Source: Burkholderia lata
GTDB lineage: Bacteria; Pseudomonadota; Gammaproteobacteria; Burkholderiales; Burkholderiaceae
Direction: 5' to 3'
Length of the DNA: 64,000 nucleotides
Assembly (NCBI RefSeq): GCF_000012945.1
Contig: NC_007509.1
Location: 372,001-436,000, forward strand
Below the pieces are notes generated by a model that was not told the DNA's origin, searched no databases, and was given only the letters and a program-made list of their open reading frames with translations. Made by a program: the position numbers and the translations under genes. This document shows, one piece after another, positions 34,786 through 42,379 of the stretch (position 1 is the stretch's first letter; every line of letters begins with the position of its first letter).

Positions 34786-35886
34786 TTGAAGAAGCTTTCC
34801 TGGATTGACCTGCGCAACATCGGTGAGCTCGCGGACGAGATCACCGAGGAAGCGTTGCATGTCGGCGTGTCCGCATTCGTCGTGAAGGATGCGGAGCAGG
34901 CCGGGCGGTTGCCGCCGAGCGCGTGCAAGGTCGCGGTCGTCGATCGGCAGCCGGCCGATGCCGCGCTGCTGGAGCAGGTGCAGATCATCCTCGTGAAGGA
35001 TGGCCTGCCGGTCGATTTCGCGGTGCCGGACGGCGTTGAGATCGGCGTGTTCATCGAGGTGACGGGCGAGGCGACGCTCACGCGCGCATGCGAGCTGTCG
35101 ACCACGACGCCGTGGCTGCTCGTCGAATTCCTGCAGGACCCGAGCAAGATCCCGCTCGAGATCCTGCTGGCCGCCGCCGATCAGGCGTCGGGCGAGCTGA
35201 TCACCGTCGTGGCCGACCTGGAGGATGCGGAGGTCACGCTGAACGTACTGCAGCGCGGCCCCGAAGGCGTGCTGGTCTCGCCGACGCAGGTCGGGCAGGC
35301 CACGCAGCTCGTGTCGATCTGCAGCGACACGGTCGAGGATCTGCAGCTCGAGGAAATCGAGATCGTCGGACTCACGCACCTCGGGCCGGGCGAACGCGTG
35401 TGCGTCGATACCTGCTCGCGTTTCGAACAGGACGAGGGCATCCTCGTCGGCTCGTATTCGACCGGCATGATCCTCATCAGCAGCGAGACGCACCCGCTGC
35501 CGTACATGCCGACCCGCCCGTTCCGCGTGAACGCGGCCGCGCTTCATTCGTACGTCGTCGCGCCGGACAACCGCACGCGCTATCTCGCCGAGCTTGAATC
35601 GGGCGCGGAGATCCTCGCCGTCAACGTGCAGGGCAAGGCACGCCGCGTCGTGGTCGGGCGCGCGAAAGTCGAGACGCGGCCGCTGCTGCTGATCGAAGCG
35701 AAGAATGCCGCCAATCGCGCGATCAACATCATCGCGCAGGACGACTGGCACGTGCGCGTGCTCGGGCCGAAGGGCAGCGTGCACAACATCACGGAGCTCA
35801 AGCGCGGCGACCGCATCCTCGGCTACACGCTCGATGCGCAGCGCCACGTCGGCTACCCGATCACGGAATTCCTGCACGAGCAGTGA
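34786..35886 (+). CDS. DHQ synthase II (GriH-like), copy 2, with conserved active-site blocks
   Basis: 366 residues. The start is TTG 34786, 7 bases after AAGGAG (34773-34778); the in-frame TTG at 34780 is too close to that site. Family blocks are well kept: KLSWIDLR at the N-terminus, GERVCVDTCS and LVGSYSTGMIL (around residue 205-225), MPTRPFRVNAAALHSYV (around 242), GRAKVETRPLLLIEA, and the C-terminal RHVGYPI. GriH-type enzymes close the C7 precursor made by GriI to 3-amino-4-hydroxybenzoate; archaeal relatives make 3-dehydroquinate. It follows copy 1 by 49 bases in the same operon. Confidence 0.92.
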   Translation: MKKLSWIDLRNIGELADEITEEALHVGVSAFVVKDAEQAGRLPPSACKVAVVDRQPADAALLEQVQIILVKDGLPVDFAVPDGVEIGVFIEVTGEATLTRACELSTTTPWLLVEFLQDPSKIPLEILLAAADQASGELITVVADLEDAEVTLNVLQRGPEGVLVSPTQVGQATQLVSICSDTVEDLQLEEIEIVGLTHLGPGERVCVDTCSRFEQDEGILVGSYSTGMILISSETHPLPYMPTRPFRVNAAALHSYVVAPDNRTRYLAELESGAEILAVNVQGKARRVVVGRAKVETRPLLLIEAKNAANRAINIIAQDDWHVRVLGPKGSVHNITELKRGDRILGYTLDAQRHVGYPITEFLHEQ

Positions 35887-35963
35887 TCCGCATGCTTCAT
35901 TGACGATGCGATCGCCCGGTGCGTCACGTGCCGGCGCGGTCGGTTCATGTTCAGGAGTGCTTT

Positions 35964-36986
35964 ATGGAAAATGCGGCAAAACAGGTGCTGGATACGCTGT
36001 TCGGACGGTGGCGCAGCCGGATCCTGTATGCGGGCACGCGGCTCGGCGTGTTCGATGCGGTGACGACCGACACGCCGGCGTCGTCGGCCGCGCTCGCGGC
36101 GAAGCTCGACGTCGACGAGCCGCTGCTGTACCGGCTGCTGCGCGCGCTTGCCTCGCTCGGCCTGCTCGACGAGGACACGCGCCGCGGCTTCCGGGCCACC
36201 GCGTCGGGGGCGCTGCTGCATGCGGACGCCCCGAGCACGCTGCGCGATTTCGTGCTGCTGCAGGAGGGGCCCGAGCACTACGCGATCTGGGCGCACCTGC
36301 CCGACATGGTGCGCGAGGGGCAGCAGAACGGCTTCGTTCGCGAGTTCGGCGCGATGGCGTTCGACTATGCGAAGGACCACGAACGCTACCGGACCGATTT
36401 CAAGCGTGCGATGTCGAGCTTTTCTACCGTGCAGTCGGAGCAGGTCGTCGATGCGCTGCGCGACGTCACGTTCGCGCCGGGCACGCATGCGTGCGACATC
36501 GGCGGCGGCCAGGGGCACATGCTCTGCAGCGTGTTGCGACGGTTCCAGTCACTGACCGGCGTCGTGTTCGACCTGCCCGAAGTGATCGATGGCGACGCCG
36601 ATGACTGGGCGCAGCGGATGGGCGTGAGCGCACGTTGCAGCAAGGCGGGCGGCAACATGTTCGACGCGGTGCCGGCGGCCGACGTCTACCTGCTGAAGCT
36701 GATCCTGCACGACTGGAACGACGACGAGTGCGTGGCGATTCTCAAGCGGGCGCGCGAAAGCGCGCGGGACGGCGCGCGTGTGTTCGTGATCGAACGGGTC
36801 GTGCCGGCGCCGGGCGTCGCGCATTTCTCGAAGCTCTACGACATCCACATGATGTGCTGGGGCAGTGGCCGCGAACGCACGCGGGACGAATACGACGCGC
36901 TGCTCGTTGCCGCCGGCTGGCGGCCCGCCGGGGTCCGCCCGGCACCTGACGGGCAGATCGACGTGATCGAGGCCGTCGCCGCCTAG
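35964..36986 (+). CDS. SAM-dependent O-methyltransferase (hydroxyindole/ASMT-type)
   Basis: 340 residues from ATG 35964, preceded by CAGGAG. An N-terminal winged-helix dimerisation domain (residues about 15-90, with the typical VDEPLLYRLLRALASLGLL) is followed by a Rossmann methyltransferase domain with SAM motif ACDIGGGQGH and the catalytic-base region LILHDWNDDE (His), as in plant and bacterial small-molecule O-methyltransferases. Last gene of the rightward arm, 77 bases after the second DHQ-synthase-II gene. It probably methylates a ring hydroxyl of the cluster's aromatic product. Confidence 0.92.
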   Translation: MENAAKQVLDTLFGRWRSRILYAGTRLGVFDAVTTDTPASSAALAAKLDVDEPLLYRLLRALASLGLLDEDTRRGFRATASGALLHADAPSTLRDFVLLQEGPEHYAIWAHLPDMVREGQQNGFVREFGAMAFDYAKDHERYRTDFKRAMSSFSTVQSEQVVDALRDVTFAPGTHACDIGGGQGHMLCSVLRRFQSLTGVVFDLPEVIDGDADDWAQRMGVSARCSKAGGNMFDAVPAADVYLLKLILHDWNDDECVAILKRARESARDGARVFVIERVVPAPGVAHFSKLYDIHMMCWGSGRERTRDEYDALLVAAGWRPAGVRPAPDGQIDVIEAVAA

Positions 36987-37010
36987 TGTGTACCCGGCGG
37001 GCCGGGCGCG

Positions 37011-37718
37011 TCAGGCGGCCGGCGTCTCGCGGGTTTCGAGCCAGGTCATCTGCGGCTTGAGGATCGCGAGCGTCGCGCGAACCGCCTTGTTCTCGTCGCG
37101 CTGTTCGATCGCGTCGAGCACGTCCTGGTGCGACCGCATGTCCGGCTCGGGAATCTCGGCCTCGTCGAGTTCGACGAGGATGTCCTCGACGTTCGCGAGG
37201 ATCGAGCCCGAGAAGTAGCGATACAGCGCTTCCAGCGCGTGATTGTGCGATGCGGCGGCCACGGCGATGTGAAACGCGCGGTCGCGCTCGACGAACTTCT
37301 TCACGTCGCGCGACGCTTCGCGCTCGCCACGTGCCTTCAGCAGCTTGCGCAGTGTCGCGAGATCCTCGTCGGTGCGCCGGCGTGCCGCGTAGCGCGCGCA
37401 TTCCGTTTCGAGCATGCACTGCAGTTCGAGATGGTCGCTGCGCGCGGCACGATCGACGTCGCGCATCGTCTCCGCCGGATCGACATTGCGGCGCACATAG
37501 GTGCCGTCGCCCTGGCGCACTTCGAGCACGCCGGAATACGCGAGCGTGCGAACCGCTTCGCGCACCGTGTTGCGCCCGACCTCGAGCTGCTTCGCGAGAT
37601 CGAGCTCGGTCGGAATGCGCTGACCGACGCGCCAGATGCCGGAAGTGATATTGGATTTGAGGATCTCGATCGCCGAATCGACGAGCGAGTGTCGGGTGGC
37701 CGGGGGCAGGCTTGACAT
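37011..37718 (-). CDS. GntR family regulator, FadR/FCD subfamily
   Basis: 235 residues. The N-terminal GntR winged helix is clear (TELDLAKQLEVGRNTVREAVRTL, then GVLEVRQGDGTYV), followed by an all-helical FCD ligand domain with metal-site candidates in DRAFHIAVAAASHN and MRSHQDVL. It is convergent with the methyltransferase gene (24 bp between stops) and divergent from the TonB receptor. Its own promoter region contains a 17-bp motif shared, on the opposite strand, with the central divergent promoter of the cluster, which suggests that it controls itself and both biosynthetic arms. Members of this group usually sense small carboxylates. Confidence 0.92.
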   Translation of the reverse strand: MSSLPPATRHSLVDSAIEILKSNITSGIWRVGQRIPTELDLAKQLEVGRNTVREAVRTLAYSGVLEVRQGDGTYVRRNVDPAETMRDVDRAARSDHLELQCMLETECARYAARRRTDEDLATLRKLLKARGEREASRDVKKFVERDRAFHIAVAAASHNHALEALYRYFSGSILANVEDILVELDEAEIPEPDMRSHQDVLDAIEQRDENKAVRATLAILKPQMTWLETRETPAA

Positions 37719-37753
37719 TGCGTGTTTCGCTTGAAGCTAGAGGGTGTCGCTAT

Positions 37754-37770
37754 CCTATCATCCGATCATT
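37754..37770. promoter_or_regulatory. Candidate GntR operator upstream of the GntR gene
   Basis: Read on the minus strand, this 17-mer is AATGATCGGATGATAGG, matching 14 of 17 positions of AATCATAGGATGATTGG at 32662-32678. It begins 36 bp upstream of the GntR start and is also on the promoter side of the divergent TonB-receptor gene. The arms form a direct ATGAT-N3-ATGAT here but an inverted repeat at the other site, so the exact half-site arrangement is uncertain. Confidence 0.5.
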
Positions 37771-37903
37771 CGTTTGGTCGTTCAGGATAACGATATTCAA
37801 ACGTGACATTTTGTTAACGTCAGACGAATAAATCTGCGGCAGATGGATGCGTGCCGCACATTCGTCGATTGCGTTCACCGGCATTTACCCGCGCCGCGTC
37901 GGC

Positions 37904-37922
37904 GTAAATGATTCCCATTCGC
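37904..37922. promoter_or_regulatory. Possible Fur box upstream of the TonB receptor
   Basis: GTAAATGATTCCCATTCGC matches the 19-bp Fur consensus at 12 of 19 positions, including the central AATGAT half and the CATT half. It lies about 100 bp before the receptor start. A second, weaker stretch (GATAACGATATTC, 37786-37798) is also Fur-like. Iron control of the receptor would be expected, but the match is moderate. Confidence 0.4.
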
Positions 37923-38020
37923 TGTTCAGTCGAGGTCGCCGTTGCATGAGCGGCCCGTCTCCCTACTCAAGGGCGCGGCGTATCCGCCGACGTCCGTCTC
38001 CGCTTTCCGGATAACCCGAG

Positions 38021-40267
38021 ATGAATCGATCACACACCGGCCGCCGTGCGCGGCCAGGATTTCCGTTGCCGCGCGCGGCGTTGCGGCGCGTGCCGAGCTG
38101 GGCGGCCGCACTGGCCTGTGCGACCGCGATGCCGGTTGCTGTTGCGGCGCAGGATGCGCCGGACGCGGGCGAGCCCGCGGCGGATGCGTCGCTGCTCGCG
38201 CCGATCGTCGTCGATGGGCGACGCGAGACGGGTGTCGGCCCCGTACAAGGCATCGCGGCCGACGTGTCGCGCGCGGGCACCAAGACCGACACGGCGATCG
38301 TCGAGGTGCCGCAGGGCCTGTCAGTCGTCACGCGCGAACAGATGGACCGGCAGGACGTGCACAGCGTCGGCGACAGCCTGCGCTACACGCCCGGTGCCTA
38401 CGCGGACTCGCGCCCCGGCGGCGTGCTCGAGAGCGTGTTCCTGCGTGGCTTCGGCGGCTTTGCGGCAGCGGCGATCAATCCGCAGATGCTCGACGGCCTG
38501 CCGTTGCCGAAAGGCGTGAACTGGGCCGCGAGCGTCGTCGATCCGTGGACGCTCGAACGCATCGACGTGTTGCGCGGCCCGGCGTCGGTGCTGTACGGGC
38601 AGGCGAGCCCCGGCGGCATCGTCGACATGGTCAGCAAGCGGCCGACGCGCGATGCGCAGCACCTGCTCGCCGTGCAGACCGGCAACCGCGATCGCGGGCA
38701 GCTTGCGTTCGATTTCAGCGGACCGGTGACGAAGGACGGCACGTGGCGCTACCGGATCGACGGTCTCGCGCGCCGCGCGGACGAGCAGATCGATTATTCG
38801 CGGCAGCAGCGGATCGTCGTCGCGCCGTCGCTGACGTGGCAGCCGAATGCCGATACGAGTTTCACGCTGCTGGGTTCGTTCCAGCGCGATCCGCACAACA
38901 ACTTCGCGGGCTGGCTGCCGGCCCTCGGTACGCTTTGGCCGGATTCGGGACGGCGGATTCCGACGCACTTCTTTCCGGGGCTGCCTGGATTCGATACGTA
39001 CGACCGCACGCAGGCAATGATCGGCTACGCGTTCGAGCATCGTTTCAACTCGACGTGGAAGGTCCGGCAGAACGTGCGCTATACGCACCTCGATGTCGAC
39101 TTCGCCGGCGCGGCCGTGAATTTCATCGCGCCTTATCTGTCGCCGGGCGTGCTGAACCGTTCGTTGTCCTGGTCGCGTGAGCACGTGAACCATCTCGCGC
39201 TCGACAACCAGGCCGAGATGCGCGTGATGACAGGGCCGGTCGAGCATACGGTGCTGGCCGGCCTGTCGTATGAGCATGCGGTGGCGAATCTCGTCGGGTC
39301 GGGCTTCGGCGCGGCGCCGCCGCTCGATACGCGTGCGCCCGCTTACGGGCAGCCGTTTACCGTGCCGCCGGTCGCGCAGCAGACGCGCCAGACGCCTGAC
39401 CGGATCGGCGTCTATCTGCAGGATCAGGTGCGTTGGGACCGGTGGGTCTTTACGCTCGGCGGTCGTGAGGAGTGGTCGCGCACGACGACCGATGACCTGC
39501 TGCGGTCCGCGAGTGTGCGGCAGAGTACGCGAGCGTTCACGGGGCGCGCGGGGGCGGTTTATCTGTTCGATAGCGGCTTCGCGCCGTACATGAGCTATTC
39601 GACCTCATTCGAGCCGGCGCTCGGCACGCGCTTCGATGGTCAGCCGTTCACGCCGACGAAGGCGAAGCAGTTCGAGGTCGGTCTGCGCTATCAGTCGCTG
39701 GATCGGCTGCAGAACGCGTCGATCGCGGCGTTCGATATTCGCCAGCGCAATGTGTTGACTGCCGATCCGGAGCATCCGTTTTTCAGCGTGCAGACCGGGG
39801 AGGTGCGATCACGCGGGATCGAGCTGGAAGGGCGTACGCGCGTGTGGAAGCAACTGGATGTGATTGCTGCCTACACGTATCTCGATACGACGGTGCAGGC
39901 CGATACGGATCCGACCGTCGTCGGCAAGCGCGTGGCGGCGGTGCCGCGCCATCTCGCGTCGCTGTGGCTGGACTATGCGGTTGAGCGGCCGGGGTTGCGC
40001 GGGTTGAGGGTGGGTGGTGGTGTGCGTTATGTCGGGCGCAGCGCGGGCGACAACGTCAATACGTTCGATGTGCCGGCTGTCGTGCTGTTCGACCTCGGGC
40101 TGTCGTATGACCTTGGCGTTGAACGGCCCGCGTGGAAGGGGTGGCGCGTGGCGGCGCACGTGAACAACCTGTTCGACCGGACTTATGTGTCGTCGTGTTT
40201 TTCGGCGGGGGGGTGTTTCTATGGCACGCGGTTGATGGTGACGGGGGATGTCAGTTACCGGTGGTGA
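38021..40267 (+). CDS. TonB-dependent siderophore receptor
   Basis: 748 residues. A basic N-terminus and signal peptide (cleavage near AVAAQDAP) precede a plug domain (about 65-190) with VPQGLSVVTREQMDRQD, SLRYTPGA, FLRGFGG and IDVLRGPASVLYGQASPGG, the classical TonB-siderophore receptor blocks. The rest is a 22-strand-type barrel with the family's C-terminal segment (WRVAAHVNNLFDRTYV...) ending in Trp. There is no extra N-terminal signalling domain and no sigma/anti-sigma pair, so control is probably by Fur and possibly the divergent GntR. The ligand is unknown. Its position beside a predicted aminohydroxybenzoate cluster raises the possibility that it imports an iron complex of that product. 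Confidence 0.93.
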   Translation: MNRSHTGRRARPGFPLPRAALRRVPSWAAALACATAMPVAVAAQDAPDAGEPAADASLLAPIVVDGRRETGVGPVQGIAADVSRAGTKTDTAIVEVPQGLSVVTREQMDRQDVHSVGDSLRYTPGAYADSRPGGVLESVFLRGFGGFAAAAINPQMLDGLPLPKGVNWAASVVDPWTLERIDVLRGPASVLYGQASPGGIVDMVSKRPTRDAQHLLAVQTGNRDRGQLAFDFSGPVTKDGTWRYRIDGLARRADEQIDYSRQQRIVVAPSLTWQPNADTSFTLLGSFQRDPHNNFAGWLPALGTLWPDSGRRIPTHFFPGLPGFDTYDRTQAMIGYAFEHRFNSTWKVRQNVRYTHLDVDFAGAAVNFIAPYLSPGVLNRSLSWSREHVNHLALDNQAEMRVMTGPVEHTVLAGLSYEHAVANLVGSGFGAAPPLDTRAPAYGQPFTVPPVAQQTRQTPDRIGVYLQDQVRWDRWVFTLGGREEWSRTTTDDLLRSASVRQSTRAFTGRAGAVYLFDSGFAPYMSYSTSFEPALGTRFDGQPFTPTKAKQFEVGLRYQSLDRLQNASIAAFDIRQRNVLTADPEHPFFSVQTGEVRSRGIELEGRTRVWKQLDVIAAYTYLDTTVQADTDPTVVGKRVAAVPRHLASLWLDYAVERPGLRGLRVGGGVRYVGRSAGDNVNTFDVPAVVLFDLGLSYDLGVERPAWKGWRVAAHVNNLFDRTYVSSCFSAGGCFYGTRLMVTGDVSYRW

Positions 40268-40414
40268 TCGCGGGTGACGATCGCGATGCCGGTGCGGGCG
40301 GGCTGTGCGCGTGCGGTTGTCCCACCGGCGGCGCCGCCCAGATACACTGACGCCTTCGCCGTATGCGTCGCGGCAGCGTGGACCGTCGGCTTGGGTTTCG
40401 TGGAGTGATCGCCC

Positions 40415-41329
40415 ATGAGCATCGTCGTTCGTCGAAAGCAGATAGCCATCCTCTTGTGCCGGGTGTTGATCTCGGGCGCGTTGATCGCTTCCGTCGTCGG
40501 CTGCGCGGCGACGGCGGTCGGCGACACGTCCATCGCGCCGGATCTGCATGAAACCGTCGTCAAGGTCCCGGTCGACGAAGGGGCGAGCACACGCGACATC
40601 GTTGCCACTACCTACATGCCGGACGGCCCCGGGCCCTTTCCATTGATCGTGCTGAGCCACGGCAGCCCGCCCGATCCGCGCGACCGGCCGAAGGTGCGCC
40701 GCTACCGCGCATTGCCGCAGATCCGGACGTTCGTGCAACTCGGTTTCGCGGTCATCGTGCCGATTCGCCGCGGGTACGGGGCGACGGGCGGGGTCGATGA
40801 AGAGGATGCGGGTTCGTGCCGGCATCCCGATTACCTCGCTGCGGGCCAGCAGGCCGCGCGCGATGTGCTCGCGGCCGTGCGGTATGCGCAGACGTTGCCG
40901 CAGGTGGATCGAAACCGCATTGTGCTGGTCGGGCAATCGGCGGGTGGGTTTGCTTCGCTGGCGGCGGCGAGCTATGCGCCGCAGGGGGTGGTTGCGGTGG
41001 TGAACTTCTCGGGTGGGCGTGGGGGGAACCCGACGACTCATCCCGGCATGCCGTGCGATCCGAAGCAGATGGCCGACACGATCGGGCATTTCGCGAGTAC
41101 GACGCGCGTGCCGGTGCTCTGGCATTACGTGCAGAACGACAAGTATTTCGCGCCGGAGGTGGTGGCGACGTGGTTTGCCGCGTTTCAGGGGGCGGGTGGG
41201 CGCGGGCAGATGATTGTTGAGCCGGCGTTTGGCAGCAACGGCCACGGGATGTTCTCGGTCAAGGAGGCGATACCGATCTGGTTGCCGCACTTCGAGGCGT
41301 TTGTCGGGCCGTTGGTGGCGATGAAGTAG
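40415..41329 (+). CDS. Lipoprotein alpha/beta hydrolase (dienelactone-hydrolase-like)
   Basis: 304 residues. A basic N-terminus and hydrophobic segment end in a lipobox (SVVGC, about residue 30), so it is probably membrane-anchored and periplasmic. The triad is visible: Ser in LVGQSAGGFASL, Asp in YVQNDKYF and His in SNGHGMF. The family includes dienelactone hydrolases and other secreted esterases. It lies 147 bp after the TonB receptor on the same strand; a role in cleaving a siderophore or other imported ligand is possible but not shown. Confidence 0.88.
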   Translation: MSIVVRRKQIAILLCRVLISGALIASVVGCAATAVGDTSIAPDLHETVVKVPVDEGASTRDIVATTYMPDGPGPFPLIVLSHGSPPDPRDRPKVRRYRALPQIRTFVQLGFAVIVPIRRGYGATGGVDEEDAGSCRHPDYLAAGQQAARDVLAAVRYAQTLPQVDRNRIVLVGQSAGGFASLAAASYAPQGVVAVVNFSGGRGGNPTTHPGMPCDPKQMADTIGHFASTTRVPVLWHYVQNDKYFAPEVVATWFAAFQGAGGRGQMIVEPAFGSNGHGMFSVKEAIPIWLPHFEAFVGPLVAMK

Positions 41330-41513
41330 GGGGAACTGCCGACCCGGAGCGGTCATCCGCTTGCCGTCGTGAATGGCTCGCCAAAGCAACTTTTCCATGT
41401 CATATGAGCACGCGACCCAACGACATGCCGGCGAACGCTACCTCAATCTCGTACTCGCGCATGTACAACCAACTATTGAACAGTACGTCGCGACCTGGAT
41501 GCGTGGAATTTCG

Positions 41514-42011
41514 CTACAAATAACTCGTCGTAAACGATGCGAAAACTGCCGAAACACCATCTTGAAAATCGCCGGGAGCTTTGGGCGAAAGAAATACGGA
41601 CACGTCGGTGCGCGAGGAAAGCAAGCTTGTACGGTACTGCTCTATCCGCGCAACAACATCATATCTATGCGGTAGATTCCCCGGCTGGTTTGGTCCCGGC
41701 CGTGCTCCGACTGCAAATCCAGCGGCGCGAAGAATAACTTCGGCGTCGTCAAATGAACTTCCGAGCGGAATGTAGCGAACTGCGAGCCAAGTAATGTCCC
41801 CGGCTTTCTCTATCTCTTCGATCGAGCCGCTTTTGGGGACCTTCTGATACGCCTTGTCGATTTCAAAGCGAAATCTCTTTCCCAGTACTTCAAGGTCTTG
41901 CCGAGGGGACGCGAGCGACGCCCAAGGTACGAGCGCAAAATAAAGCGGCACCCATAATCCCGCCTGTATCGCAGTGCGTCGTTGGGAGACCAGCTTCCGA
42001 CCTTTTGCCAT
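41514..42011 (-). CDS. Small hypothetical exported or membrane-anchored protein, low GC
   Basis: 165 residues from ATG 42011, which has GGAGG 5 bases upstream; a GTG at 42017 overlaps that site. There is one N-terminal hydrophobic segment (about 17-35) that could be a signal or anchor, then a soluble domain with mixed alpha/beta character (ITWLAVRYIPLGSSFDDAEVILRAAGF). I recognise no family. Codon use is clearly less GC-biased than in the neighbours, so the gene may be recently acquired. The good ribosome site and coherent protein argue that it is real despite its isolation. Confidence 0.65.
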   Translation of the reverse strand: MAKGRKLVSQRRTAIQAGLWVPLYFALVPWASLASPRQDLEVLGKRFRFEIDKAYQKVPKSGSIEEIEKAGDITWLAVRYIPLGSSFDDAEVILRAAGFAVGARPGPNQPGNLPHRYDVVARIEQYRTSLLSSRTDVSVFLSPKAPGDFQDGVSAVFASFTTSYL

Positions 42012-42379
42012 TGCCACCTCCGATTCGCAGGATCAGTCGCATCGCAACGCGGATGGTTCTCACCGGAACATCGCGGGCGATTGGGGTGGAGCATGCGTCC
42101 GTGGAGCCCTGGTGTCAACGATCTAGCCCCAACTGTTGGAAGCCCGCTTCTGGCCGACAACTGCCGGTAGTGAACGGCGGAAGCAGACATTTCAGAGCCT
42201 TTCGCCGCACGATTTCGGGCGGCACCTTCCGTGACGTTGGTGCCGGTGTCCAAAATCGAAGCCGTCCATTTCGCATCGGCTACTTGCTCAGATCGACATT
42301 TTTCACGACAGCCTTGAGGATCGAATCGCGCGTTCACCTAACGCTTGCCGGACATGCCGCATCAAGCAGGCGGTCATGC
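42012..42379. other. 368-bp gap with no supported gene
   Basis: Between the small hypothetical gene and the epoxide-hydrolase-like gene. Composition is lower in GC than the genome average. ORFs present are short, overlap antisense and lack ribosome sites, and I see no repeat or promoter that I can name. It may be remnant DNA associated with the acquired small gene. Confidence 0.4.

Noticed and set aside
32819..35886. Archaeal-type alternative shikimate start (ADH synthase plus DHQS-II)
   Set aside because: Burkholderia has a standard aroB route, and the locus is linked with methyltransferase, monooxygenases and an aromatic-acid pump, which fits secondary metabolism.
41373..41675. 100-residue plus-strand ORF
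   Set aside because: No ribosome site and it overlaps antisense with the better-supported gene at 41514-42011.
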